The notes beneath the pieces are model-generated. The model ran no database searches. It saw nothing but the letters and a program-made list of their open reading frames with translations, and was not told the origin of the DNA. Positions 1 to 8,147 of a stretch of 41,239 bases of DNA are shown piece by piece. The stretch's first letter is position 1. Each line of letters starts with the position of its first letter. Where the stretch lies: NCBI GenBank assembly GCA_045650025.1, contig JAZRQR010000078.1:1-41239 (forward strand), in the 5' to 3' direction. Origin of the DNA: SVQP01 sp045650025. GTDB lineage: Bacteria; Bacillota; Clostridia; Oscillospirales; CAG-272. The position numbers were made by a program, and so were the translations under genes.

Positions 1-182
1 CCGCACTCACAATGTTCATCGTGATGATGCTCATGCTCATGATCGTGGCATCCGCACTCGCAATGTTCATCGTGATCATGATGATGGTGATGCTCGTGTT
101 CATGGTCATGGCAGCCGCACTCACAATGTTCATCGTGATCATGATGATGGTGATGGTGCTCGTGCTCATGTTGATGTGCGTG
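1..182 (-). repeat. In-frame ~60-bp tandem repeat encoding His/Asp/Glu/Cys-rich tail
   Basis: Three imperfect copies of about 60 bp (roughly 1-51, 52-111 and 112-170) encode repeats with the pattern CGCHDHEHEHHHH-DHDEHCE inside the CobW-family gene. The unit is a multiple of three, so copy-number change would lengthen or shorten the metal-binding tail without breaking the frame. The repeat may continue beyond the left edge. Confidence 0.85.
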
Positions 183-806
183 TTCCAGTCTTTCCAATTC
201 CGCTTCAAGGGTGTCCTTGCGTTCCATCGCCTCCAGCAGCTGTAACGCGCTCAGCACGTCCCAATCGGTGGTAACAATGGTGGCGGTGGCATTGTGCTCT
301 CGAAGCATTGCTACACACTCGCCAATCTTCTTTTCGCTTGTCGTACCGGTATGCGAGAGCACGATGCAGCCCGCATTGGCTACCTGATCATTGAAGAACT
401 CGCCAAAGTTCTTCATGTACATCTTGCACTTACCTGCGTCGACAACGGTGGTGAATGCATTGAGTTCAGCTCCCACCACATGCAAATTCTGCACGGCACG
501 GATGACGTCGGACAGCTTGCCAACGCCCGAGGGCTCGATCAAAATTCTGTCAGGTGCGTACTGCTCCAGCACTTGGGTCAGCGCCTTACCGAAATCACCA
601 ACCAACGAGCAGCAAATACAACCCGAGTTCATTTCATTGATCTGAATGCCGGCTTCTGCCAAAAATCCGCCGTCAATACCGATCTCGCCAAATTCGTTTT
701 CAATGAGCACCAGCTTTTCGCCCTTGTATGCCTGCTCGATCATCTTCTTGATCAGCGTGGTCTTACCTGCGCCCAAAAAGCCGGAAAAAATATCAATCTT
801 GGTCAT
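1..806 (-). CDS. CobW/COG0523 G3E-family GTPase with His-rich repeat tail (partial, 3' end outside window)
   Basis: G3E-family P-loop GTPase of the CobW/COG0523 group; members act as metal chaperones or insertases, often for zinc. Starting at the ATG at 806, the Walker A motif GFLGAGKTT is at residues 9-17 and the family metal motif CICC at residues 63-66. From about residue 209 to the window edge the protein is almost only His, Asp, Glu, Cys and Gly, in about three 20-residue repeats, a tail expected to bind several metal ions. The reading frame runs off the left edge, so the stop codon and any CobW C-terminal domain are not visible. The start lies 12 bp after the GH99-like gene at 819-2507, so it is probably the last gene seen of that operon. 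Metal identity is inference; the family call is firm. Confidence 0.9.
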   Translation of the reverse strand, partial: MTKIDIFSGFLGAGKTTLIKKMIEQAYKGEKLVLIENEFGEIGIDGGFLAEAGIQINEMNSGCICCSLVGDFGKALTQVLEQYAPDRILIEPSGVGKLSDVIRAVQNLHVVGAELNAFTTVVDAGKCKMYMKNFGEFFNDQVANAGCIVLSHTGTTSEKKIGECVAMLREHNATATIVTTDWDVLSALQLLEAMERKDTLEAELERLEHAHQHEHEHHHHHHDHDEHCECGCHDHEHEHHHHHDHDEHCECGCHDHEHEHHHDEHCEC

Positions 807-818
807 AAGAGTTTCCTT

Positions 819-2507
819 TTAGTCCTTTTTCTTAGTGCCTCTATATACGTAGTTGAGTCTGCCCAGAGGTGCGGCATCGCCCTTGTCATAGAAGTCCTCC
901 ACGCTCGTCAGCTCCTCGGTGCTGTCCGCAACCTTGAACCAAACCGTGAAATCATCGGAGTCCAGTCCGATCACGCCTCTGGGCGCGATCAGAAGCAGCA
1001 TATTGCCCTGGCAACGATATACGATATCGCCAAAATCTGCTGCACGCAGGCCTTCCACAATCACGCCAACGGTACTGGTATGATCGTCAACAGGCTTATT
1101 GTTCAGCACGTACTGGTATTCTTTGCCACCGTCGGTATTGAGGTACACCTTGAGCCAAGTGCCGGTACCGTCATAAGGCTTGATTGCCTCCTTGGTGGAG
1201 ATGCCAAAGTAAATGAAATCGTCGTCATGGCTGACGGTCACGCCGGTAATGGCATTGCGCTGAGTGTAGTTTTCATAGGTTGTACCCGAGCCCTTTGCAT
1301 TTCTTGCAAAGTCGCCGTCCGAGAAGTTGTGGTACTCTGCCCAGATTTCCTCAGCCTCGTCCTGCTCGGTATCGTTATGATAATCGACAGGCGCAAGCTC
1401 TGCAAAGCTATCGTATTCATCCACGCCCTTATACTTACGGACGTAGTCTACCAGCTGCATAAAGTAGTTATCGAAATAACCGCCGCGCATCATTTCAATA
1501 TCACGGCTGTATTCGTAGTTCGCACAGTCTACAAACATGATGGGTCTGTGCGGGAATCCCTGCCATCTACCTGCGATCCATTCGTTCCAGCCGGTTACCA
1601 GCACAATAGGCGGGTCTGTCTCAATCGCGCGGTTAAACTGCTCGGCAAAGTTGTAGCCGTACAGATAGCCGTCGGGATCGGGATCGTTGTGCATATCGTG
1701 GAAGGCACGGCCGTTGTTATCTGTCTCGCCGTACATTACCGAGTCGCCAAAGCGAAGCTGCGGATGCTGCGCAACCGAGACGTTAATGACCTCATCCTCA
1801 CCCTTGAGATTGCCAAACACACGCTGAGGACGGGTGAAGTCCATCCAGGGCCATCCGCCCAGCTTATCGGGCTCGTTGGGCCATTGCGACATCTTAATAT
1901 TGAAGAACTCTCTGCACTCGGGCGAGCATTCCTCTTCTACGGCAATGATTACGGGCTTGCCTTCAAAATAGAACCACGTGTCGGGACAGTACTTAGCAGC
2001 ATAGATCTTATCGTAGATCTCCTGCACGGTCTTGCCCGAGTGGGTGTTGGTATAGAACATGACCTTGGGGATCTTCCAGCCGTCCTTGGCGTATTCATCC
2101 AGCACGCGCATAACCAGCTTGACGTTGTGCTCGTAAATGCACGCATTGGTAGTATCGAAGAACAAGAAGTCAATGTCTGCCTGAATCAGCAGCTTCATGT
2201 GGCGGCGAACCACCCATTCGTCATCGGAATAGTAATAGCCGTAGAAAGGCTCACCCCAATGGTGATACGTGCCGATCTTTCCCCAGTACTCTGCCTCGGG
2301 ATGTGCACCCGCATCCGGATGCTCGGCTGTGATCTTGGAAATATCATAAGGCTTATGTCTACCGTGCTCACCCAGCCACAGAAAATAGAACATACCAACC
2401 AGGCGATTCTCTCTGCGTGCAGGCGCATTTGCTCTGTCTGCGGTGGTTCTGCCGAGTGCATCGGTTGCCATCAAAGGTCCATTGGCGTAATTCTTATACT
2501 GTTCCAT
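819..2507 (-). CDS. GH99/WbsX-like glycoside hydrolase, cytoplasmic form
   Basis: A 562-residue protein without signal peptide. The core (about residues 36-360) looks like a TIM-barrel hydrolase of the GH99-like/WbsX group: GMFYFLWLGEHGRH at 38-51, YHHWGEPFYGYYYSDD at 81-95, DIDFLFFDTTN at 111-121 and the characteristic TGWNEW at 305-310, whose Glu is a candidate catalytic residue. The C-terminal ~180 residues form a beta-rich domain resembling a CBM9/DOMON-like module that ends in GDAAPLGRLNY. The same two domains occur in the secreted paralogue at 36597-39275. Start supported by a GGAGAG Shine-Dalgarno. It is 21 bp after the DUF1667 gene and 12 bp before the CobW gene. Substrate unknown; endo-acting glycosidase activity is inferred from the fold only. 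Confidence 0.75.
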   Translation of the reverse strand: MEQYKNYANGPLMATDALGRTTADRANAPARRENRLVGMFYFLWLGEHGRHKPYDISKITAEHPDAGAHPEAEYWGKIGTYHHWGEPFYGYYYSDDEWVVRRHMKLLIQADIDFLFFDTTNACIYEHNVKLVMRVLDEYAKDGWKIPKVMFYTNTHSGKTVQEIYDKIYAAKYCPDTWFYFEGKPVIIAVEEECSPECREFFNIKMSQWPNEPDKLGGWPWMDFTRPQRVFGNLKGEDEVINVSVAQHPQLRFGDSVMYGETDNNGRAFHDMHNDPDPDGYLYGYNFAEQFNRAIETDPPIVLVTGWNEWIAGRWQGFPHRPIMFVDCANYEYSRDIEMMRGGYFDNYFMQLVDYVRKYKGVDEYDSFAELAPVDYHNDTEQDEAEEIWAEYHNFSDGDFARNAKGSGTTYENYTQRNAITGVTVSHDDDFIYFGISTKEAIKPYDGTGTWLKVYLNTDGGKEYQYVLNNKPVDDHTSTVGVIVEGLRAADFGDIVYRCQGNMLLLIAPRGVIGLDSDDFTVWFKVADSTEELTSVEDFYDKGDAAPLGRLNYVYRGTKKKD

Positions 2508-2528
2508 GATATCTCTCCTTTGTCAGAA

Positions 2529-2885
2529 TTATTCAACATAAGATGTAACTACGAGGTCCGCGCCGGTATCAAGCAGGTTTTCAATCACCTTATCTCCCAG
2601 GCGCAAGTCATTGGGAGCAACGTATGCATTGATCACATCCATGCAAGCAAACAGCAGCTCCTTGGAAATGGGCTTGTTGGTCTTGACAGCCAACACCTCG
2701 CCACTCTCGGTTGCAACCGTAGTGGTCAACGTTCTGGTCGGGCAGGTGCACTCGGCAACTGCGTAATCCACGCCACGCTTGCATGCGTTGCCGCTGACCC
2801 CCAATACCTTTTTATCCTCTAACTCAACCTTAAGCGAGCATCCGCGCGGGCAGATGATGCAGGTCATTTCTCTAATAGTTGCCAT
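2529..2885 (-). CDS. DUF1667 Cys-rich protein (third component of GlpA/GlpB-like oxidoreductase)
   Basis: A 118-residue protein beginning with CIICPRGC (Cys9, Cys12, Cys16) and further Cys at 35, 46 and 48, matching the DUF1667/COG3862 family. In Clostridia this family is encoded with two FAD oxidoreductases annotated as anaerobic glycerol-3-phosphate dehydrogenase-like subunits, as here. The Cys set suggests an Fe-S cluster or redox-active centre. It starts 2 bp after the stop of the upstream FAD gene (2888), so translation is probably coupled. The complex is known only by gene association; its exact substrate cannot be read from the sequence. Confidence 0.88.
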   Translation of the reverse strand: MATIREMTCIICPRGCSLKVELEDKKVLGVSGNACKRGVDYAVAECTCPTRTLTTTVATESGEVLAVKTNKPISKELLFACMDVINAYVAPNDLRLGDKVIENLLDTGADLVVTSYVE

Positions 2886-2887
2886 GC

Positions 2888-4132
2888 TCAGTCCTCCAAT
2901 CCGATCGTGACCGTTCCCTGTCCCAGCTCTGTAAGAACGTCTGCGGTCAGCTTAACCGTTTCCATTTCACCGGGGGCAAGCTTGATCTTTTTCTTATTCG
3001 AAATCACGCGATCGCCACACTTGACCACCACGCGCTTGTCACGGTACACGTCCGCTACACGGAAGTAAACCACGGTATCCTTGGCGCAAGTAATCTTTTG
3101 CGGTACGGTATAGCGCACGCCTGAAATCGGCTGCAGCGTAATGTCCACGCGCTCGCATTGTTTGTCTGCCAAGTAATCAGCAGCCGCGCATCCGGCAATT
3201 TCTGCTTCTTCGGATACGTAGTCTACCAGATCGTGTACGTGCAGCACGTTACCGCAAGCGAACACACCGGGAATGGAGGTTTGTCTGCTCTGGTCGGTAA
3301 TTGCGCCACCGGTAATTCTGTCCATATCAATGCCGGCACCCTTGGTCAGCTCATTTTCGGGCAGCAGACCGCAAGAAAGCAGCAGCGTATCACACGCGAT
3401 ATACTGCTCGGTCTCCTTGATAGGGCTTCTCTTCTCGTCTACCTTGGCAATGGTCACACCCGTGACTCTGTCCTTACCATGAATCTGCACGACCGTGTGC
3501 GAGAGCATAAGCGGAATACCAAAATCGTTGAGGCACTGCTCAATATTACGTGCCAAACCGCCCGAATAAGGCATCAGCTCGCAAACAGCCCTGACCTTTG
3601 CGCCTTCCAGCGTCATGCGGCGCGCCATGATCAGACCAATATCACCCGAACCCAGGATCACAACCTCTTTACCGGGCATATACCCCTTGAGGTTTACGTA
3701 CTTTTGTGCCGTGCCTGCGGTAAAGATGCCCGAAGGACGCGCACCTGCAATATTCAGCGCACCCTTGGGACGCTCACGACAACCCATGGCAAGAATGATT
3801 GCGTCAGCCTGAATATGCATAATACCGTCAGTAGGATTGACCGCCGTGATCACCTTTTCGGGGGTAATGCCGGTGACCATAGTACCCACTTTGTAAGGAA
3901 TACCCAGCTCCTTGACCTGCTCTGCATAGCGTGCGGCGTATTCGGGGCCGGTCAGCTCCTCGCCAAACTTATGCAGGCCAAAGCCGTTATGAATGCACTG
4001 GCGCAGAATGCCACCCAAATGCGCTTCGCGCTCCAGGATCAGCAGATCAGTTACGCCTGCCTTATATGCGGCAACTGCAGCACTCATACCTGCCGGTCCA
4101 CCGCCAACGATGACCAAAGATACCTTACGCAT
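2888..4132 (-). CDS. FAD/NAD(P)-dependent oxidoreductase (GlpB-like partner subunit)
   Basis: A 414-residue flavoprotein of the pyridine nucleotide-disulphide reductase type. The N-terminal FAD-binding Rossmann motif is VIVGGGPAGMSAA, the second dinucleotide motif VILGSGDIGLIMARR, and the FAD-ribityl motif PGVFACGNV lies near the C-terminus. A longer in-frame reading to 4210 exists, but the ATG at 4132 has a good GGGAGG Shine-Dalgarno and puts the FAD motif at the very N-terminus, so it is preferred; it overlaps the end of the upstream gene by 8 bp. It sits between the GlpA-like and DUF1667 genes and probably passes electrons from the first flavoprotein to NAD(P) or a carrier. That role is inference from family context. 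Confidence 0.88.
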   Translation of the reverse strand: MRKVSLVIVGGGPAGMSAAVAAYKAGVTDLLILEREAHLGGILRQCIHNGFGLHKFGEELTGPEYAARYAEQVKELGIPYKVGTMVTGITPEKVITAVNPTDGIMHIQADAIILAMGCRERPKGALNIAGARPSGIFTAGTAQKYVNLKGYMPGKEVVILGSGDIGLIMARRMTLEGAKVRAVCELMPYSGGLARNIEQCLNDFGIPLMLSHTVVQIHGKDRVTGVTIAKVDEKRSPIKETEQYIACDTLLLSCGLLPENELTKGAGIDMDRITGGAITDQSRQTSIPGVFACGNVLHVHDLVDYVSEEAEIAGCAAADYLADKQCERVDITLQPISGVRYTVPQKITCAKDTVVYFRVADVYRDKRVVVKCGDRVISNKKKIKLAPGEMETVKLTADVLTELGQGTVTIGLED

Positions 4133-5570
4133 TGTGCTTACCTCCCTTAGTTTTGCCGTAGTTGATGATCGATTTGCCGCCAGACTTGGTGACCTCCTCA
4201 TAAGGCACACCCATTTCGCGAGAAAGAATTTCTACAATGATTGCAGAGCAGAAGCCACCCTGACATCTGCCCATGCCACTGCGCGTGCGGCGCTTAACGC
4301 CGTCTACGTCGCGTGCACCGGGATTAGTACGGATCGCTGCAATGATCTCACCCTCGCTGACACCCTCGCAACGGCAAACCATGTTGCCATATGCCGGCTC
4401 AGCCTTGATGATCTCGTTCTTCTGCTCGTCGGTCATCTTGTTAAACTTGATGCTACCCTTACGAACAGGCGACCAATCGGGCTTTTTGTAAAACTGCAGA
4501 CCTTCGTTTGCAAGCAGCTCCACGCAATAATCTGCAAGTGCGGGTGCACTGGTCAAGCCGGGGCTTTCAATGCCGCCGAAGGTAATAAAGCCGGGTGCGG
4601 AAGCATGTATGACAAAATCGCCCGTGCTGCCTACGGCACGCAGGCCAGTAAAGCTGGTAATCACTGCGCCAAACGGAATATCCTTGACATACTTGGCACT
4701 CTGCGCACGAATGGAGGCAATGCCCGCAGCAGTGGTGTCCAAGTCCTCTTTATCACTCAGCTCCTCAGCGGTAGGGCCAAGCATAACGTTACCGCCCACA
4801 GTTGCTGTAACCAGAATGCCCTTGCCCTTGGGTGTCGGCGTAGAAAACAGCGTAAAATTGGTAAGGGAGGGCGTGTAAGCCTTGTCCAGCACCATGTATT
4901 CGCCACGTCTTGGGTGCACGGTAAAGCTCTCGTCACCCACCATAGCAGCAATCTTATCGGAATACAGTCCTGCGCAGTTGACCACATACTTGGCCTTTAC
5001 GGACTGCTCGCCGGCGTAAAGGGTGTACGCACCGTCAGCCGACTCAATGCGATCAACCTCGAAATTACGGATAAACTCGGCACCGTTGTCCATAGCGTGA
5101 CCAAGTCCTGCATCACAAAGGCCAAAGGGGCTGACGATTCCACCGGTAGGAGCATATAGCGCGCAAGTTACAAGATCTGTCACGTGCGGCTCCAACGCCA
5201 GCACGCCCTCGCGATCCAAGAGCTGCAAGCCCTTCACGCCGTTCTTGATACCGCGCTCGTAAAGCTCTGCCAGGGTTTGCTTATCCTCATCGTTGTATCC
5301 AAGCACCAGCGAGCCGTTGCGCACGTACTTGACACCCAGATCTGCGCAAACCTGCTCCATCATCTCAGAGCCGCGCACGTTAAATCTCGCCTTAAGCGAG
5401 CCGGGCTTTGCATCAAAGCCTGCGTGTACAATGGCACTATTGGCACGCGAAGCACCCGTGCAAACATCGTTTGCACGGTCCACTACGCATACTTTCAGGT
5501 CGTAAGCAGACAGCGCACGCGCACAAAGTGCACCCACCACGCCTGCTCCGATTACACATACGTCAAACAT
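4125..5570 (-). CDS. GlpA-like FAD oxidoreductase with C-terminal BFD-type [2Fe-2S] domain
   Basis: A 481-residue protein: DAO-type FAD domain with VIGAGVVGALCARAL at residues 6-20, a substrate-side region to about 370, and a BFD-like [2Fe-2S] domain with Cys399, Cys401, Cys436 and Cys441 (CRCEG and GRCQGGFC). This is the architecture of anaerobic glycerol-3-phosphate dehydrogenase GlpA and of L-2-hydroxyglutarate/sarcosine oxidase relatives, so substrate should be left open. It is the first gene of the minus-strand operon; a consensus promoter lies about 40 bp upstream of the start (5609-5637). Its downstream neighbours at 2888-4132 and 2529-2885 complete the usual three-protein set. Linkage to a glycosidase and a CobW GTPase is unusual. 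Confidence 0.88.
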   Translation of the reverse strand: MFDVCVIGAGVVGALCARALSAYDLKVCVVDRANDVCTGASRANSAIVHAGFDAKPGSLKARFNVRGSEMMEQVCADLGVKYVRNGSLVLGYNDEDKQTLAELYERGIKNGVKGLQLLDREGVLALEPHVTDLVTCALYAPTGGIVSPFGLCDAGLGHAMDNGAEFIRNFEVDRIESADGAYTLYAGEQSVKAKYVVNCAGLYSDKIAAMVGDESFTVHPRRGEYMVLDKAYTPSLTNFTLFSTPTPKGKGILVTATVGGNVMLGPTAEELSDKEDLDTTAAGIASIRAQSAKYVKDIPFGAVITSFTGLRAVGSTGDFVIHASAPGFITFGGIESPGLTSAPALADYCVELLANEGLQFYKKPDWSPVRKGSIKFNKMTDEQKNEIIKAEPAYGNMVCRCEGVSEGEIIAAIRTNPGARDVDGVKRRTRSGMGRCQGGFCSAIIVEILSREMGVPYEEVTKSGGKSIINYGKTKGGKHNA

Positions 5571-5608
5571 AAATACCTCCGTTTTCCCATAGAAATCCTA
5601 TTATACTC

Positions 5609-5637
5609 ATTATACCACCAATTCACGTTTTCGTCAA
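5609..5637 (-). promoter_or_regulatory. Sigma-A promoter for the GlpA-like operon
   Basis: Reading the minus strand: -35 TTGACG (5637-5632), 17-bp spacer, -10 TATAAT (5614-5609), 38 bp before the start codon at 5570. The only mismatch to consensus is in the last base of the -35. Confidence 0.8.
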
Positions 5638-5655
5638 GAAATATTCCCTTTTTTA

Positions 5656-5684
5656 TTGACATTTTTTTGTCAATATGTTACACT
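5656..5684 (+). promoter_or_regulatory. Promoter for the beta-propeller glycosidase gene, with overlapping palindrome
   Basis: -35 TTGACA (5656-5661), 17-bp spacer and an extended -10 TGT-TACACT (5679-5684), followed by AAGGAGG and the ATG at 5728. The -35 hexamer is half of an inverted repeat, ATTGACA-TTTTTT-TGTCAAT (5655-5674), which could be an operator for an unidentified regulator or only an AT-rich coincidence. Confidence 0.65.
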
Positions 5685-5727
5685 GAATCTAACAGATTCA
5701 CCATCTTTTCAAAATAAGGAGGTACGC

Positions 5728-7344
5728 ATGTCTAAGCATTTCAAGCTGCAGCTGCACGATGCGGGCAAGGACGTTTATATGCCCCGTCACACACAAACCT
5801 GGGGATACCGGTACGGTCCTTCGATCATGGTAGAGGGCGACGTTTGCCGCGCCTGGTTCGCTTCGCCCGGCGATTGCTTTGAGGCAGACTGGTTTACCTA
5901 TCGCGAGTCACGTGACCAAGGTGAGACCTGGACTACCGAGCGCGTAGTACTGACCCCCACGCCCGATTCCATGGACTGGTTCTCGGTTTGCGACCCTGCT
6001 GTATTCAAGTACGGAAAATATTACTACATCGGCTATACCTCCACCATCTTTGCAGACGGCGGCGGTGTGTGCAACAACGGCTTTGTGGCACGTAGCGAGC
6101 ACCCTGACGGTCCGTTCTTCAAATGGACGGGTGACGGCTGGGGTGAATACCGCGAGGGCTGCGCCTGGATGGGCAAGCCAGCACCCATTATTTACTACGA
6201 CGAGGATTGGAAGCAATGGGGCGCGGGAGAATTCTCCTTTGTTGTCAAGGATGACGTGCTTTACATCTACTACACCTGGACCTCCAAAAAGTTAGACGGC
6301 TCGCGCTATTCGCAGACACGCGTTGCAACCGCTGACATCACACGCGAGGATTGGCCCACAACAATTGTCGATCACGGCGTTGCTGCTGTACGAAACTCAA
6401 CCGCAAACGATTCTTACGACGTTGTATATTGCGAAGAGCTTGATAAGTTCATATCGCTTGCAACCGACATGCGCTTCTCCGAAAACAGCTTTTTGTCCGT
6501 CTCCGAGTCGGACGACGGATTGCGCTTTACCCGCGTTAACGACATACGCACCAACACCTGCTATATGCTGCATAACTGCGGCATTTCAGGTGATGCACAG
6601 CATCATATCCGCATGAACGATACACTTCTGTTGGGTTATGCATACGGCAACCAGTGGGGCAAGTGGGGCACGCGTTTCCACCGCTACACCTACTCGCTTA
6701 TGGACGAGGAATACTTCTCCGAGCTGGATAAGCCCAATCTTGCTATGGCAACCGAACTTTGGCAGCGCGAGGACACCCTGCCGCCCATCATTCTGACCGC
6801 CGAGAAGCCTCACTATATCCGCGTTAAGCCCGGAACGGCTGCCCCCTTGCGCTTTATCACCTATAATTCTTGCTATGAGCCAGAGCTGATCGATCCCGCG
6901 CGCCTGACCTTTGATAACTATGACGATATCGTAATCGAGATCAAAGATGGTGAGGTCATTGGCAAGCAGGTAGGATACACCTACGTAGATGCGCATCTTG
7001 GTGCGTTTTGCGGCACGGTTTTGGTGTACGTGGATGCCCCCGAAACCTGCTACGATGTAAAGACGCGCACGGTAGTTAGCTTTACGCCCATGCTGGAAAC
7101 CTACACCATTTCCCTTTCCGAGGGCGTTGCAAAGCAGCTGCGCGGACTTGCAGTTTGGTCGGACGGCAAGTGGTATGAGGTCAACGAGCCCGAGCAAGGC
7201 GTCACCTATCAAAACCACAATCCTGAGCTGATCACGCTTGATGCACGCGGCGTTGCCGTACCCACAGGAAAGACGGGCACGGCACGCGTGACGTTGTGCT
7301 GCGGTAGTAAGGAATTTGATGTCACAGTGATTATCAAAGAATAA
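5728..7344 (+). CDS. Beta-propeller glycosidase-like protein (GH43/GH32/GH130-type fold) with Big-like C-terminal domain
   Basis: A 538-residue protein without signal peptide. The first ~370 residues show the repeating aromatic and DP/DG pattern of a five-bladed beta-propeller glycosidase (for example VCDPAVFKYGKYYYIGYTS and DVLYIYYTW). The last ~150 residues look like bacterial Ig-like/Big2 beta domains, ending in a TGTARVTLCCGSKEFDVTVIIKE-type strand. The longer frame from 5656 is rejected because the ATG at 5728 has an ideal AAGGAGG site. It is divergent from the GlpA-like/GH99-like operon and shares its 157-bp control region, suggesting related regulation. Family within the propeller clans and substrate are not determined. 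Confidence 0.7.
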   Translation: MSKHFKLQLHDAGKDVYMPRHTQTWGYRYGPSIMVEGDVCRAWFASPGDCFEADWFTYRESRDQGETWTTERVVLTPTPDSMDWFSVCDPAVFKYGKYYYIGYTSTIFADGGGVCNNGFVARSEHPDGPFFKWTGDGWGEYREGCAWMGKPAPIIYYDEDWKQWGAGEFSFVVKDDVLYIYYTWTSKKLDGSRYSQTRVATADITREDWPTTIVDHGVAAVRNSTANDSYDVVYCEELDKFISLATDMRFSENSFLSVSESDDGLRFTRVNDIRTNTCYMLHNCGISGDAQHHIRMNDTLLLGYAYGNQWGKWGTRFHRYTYSLMDEEYFSELDKPNLAMATELWQREDTLPPIILTAEKPHYIRVKPGTAAPLRFITYNSCYEPELIDPARLTFDNYDDIVIEIKDGEVIGKQVGYTYVDAHLGAFCGTVLVYVDAPETCYDVKTRTVVSFTPMLETYTISLSEGVAKQLRGLAVWSDGKWYEVNEPEQGVTYQNHNPELITLDARGVAVPTGKTGTARVTLCCGSKEFDVTVIIKE

Positions 7345-7392
7345 TACAACGCAATTTCGGAAAAGAAATAACCGAGCATTATAACGAATTCT

Positions 7393-7493
7393 GTAGGGGC
7401 GATGTCCCCGACGCCCCGTGCAGGCACAAAGAACTTTACACGACGTAATAAGTTTGTTTTTGTTGGACGGGGCGTCGGGGACGTCGCCCCTGC
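7393..7493. repeat. REPIN-like element: two inverted GTAGGGGCGA-type arms
   Basis: A 27-bp arm (7393-7419) is repeated in inverted orientation at 7467-7493, matching at 25 of 27 positions, around a 47-bp AT-richer centre. The arms begin with the GTAGGGGCGA core that recurs at other intergenic loci here. It fills most of the 245-bp gap between the propeller gene and the sigma-factor gene, with no T-run to mark it as an ordinary terminator. Confidence 0.8.
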
Positions 7494-7589
7494 AATAATT
7501 TAATTTTTTCAATAGCACGCGTGGTGTACGTACCGTTTTTGTTGTTTATTAGGGTGAAGGACCTTCAAACATGAAAGGAGTGTGAAGTT

Positions 7590-8147
7590 ATGGAAGATAA
7601 GCAGATCGTGGAATTATACTGGGCACGCTCGGAATCTGCTATCTCGGAAACCGACAAGAAATACGGACGGTACTGCCATTATATTGCCTATCGCATTCTG
7701 GAGAACGATGAGGATGCCAAGGAAGTGGTCAACGATACTTATCTCAAGGCATGGAATACCATTCCGCCCGCCAACCCCGATCCCTTGAAGCCATACGTGG
7801 GCACCATCTGCAGACAGCTTGCGCTCAACGTCTGCAAGGGTCAGCACACGCAAAAGCGCGGCGGTCAGGTAACACTTGCGCTGGACGAGCTTGCCGAGTG
7901 TATTCCCGACGGTAACGACGGTGCGGATATCGGACAGAGCGTTGCCCTTTCGGATGCGCTCAGCCGCTTTTTGTGGGCGTTGCCGCAAAGAACGCGCAAT
8001 ATTTTTATCCGCCGTTATTTTTACATGAGTCCGATTGCCGAGATCGCGCACGACTTTGCCATGAAGCAAAGCAACGTGACCATGCTTCTGCTCCGCACGA
8101 GAAAAAGATTGCAAAAATTCTTGGAAAAGGAGGGCTTTGAGGTATGA
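7590..8147 (+). CDS. ECF-type RNA polymerase sigma factor
   Basis: A 185-residue sigma-70-family protein of ECF size. Region 2 (about residues 25-60) includes RYCHYIAYRILENDEDAKEVVNDTY with the usual acidic-aromatic core-binding pattern. Region 4 (about 122-175) carries the LPQRTRNIFIRRYFY recognition helix area and a helix-turn-helix ending in LLLRTRKRLQKFL. Start has an AAAGGAG site. The stop overlaps the next gene by ATGA, the usual coupling of an ECF sigma factor to its anti-sigma factor. The preceding leader contains a short inverted repeat GAAGG-A-CCTTC (7555-7565) of unknown role. Inducing signal unknown. Confidence 0.93.
   Translation: MEDKQIVELYWARSESAISETDKKYGRYCHYIAYRILENDEDAKEVVNDTYLKAWNTIPPANPDPLKPYVGTICRQLALNVCKGQHTQKRGGQVTLALDELAECIPDGNDGADIGQSVALSDALSRFLWALPQRTRNIFIRRYFYMSPIAEIAHDFAMKQSNVTMLLLRTRKRLQKFLEKEGFEV

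Noticed and set aside
1..182. Possible CRISPR or microsatellite array at the left edge
   Set aside because: The repeats are in frame with a CobW gene and encode His-rich repeats; there are no unique spacers.
294..2822. Long plus-strand frame of 842 codons opposite the GH99-like gene
   Set aside because: No Shine-Dalgarno, no recognisable domain, and the minus strand carries clear motifs and operon spacing; the frame is a codon-usage shadow.
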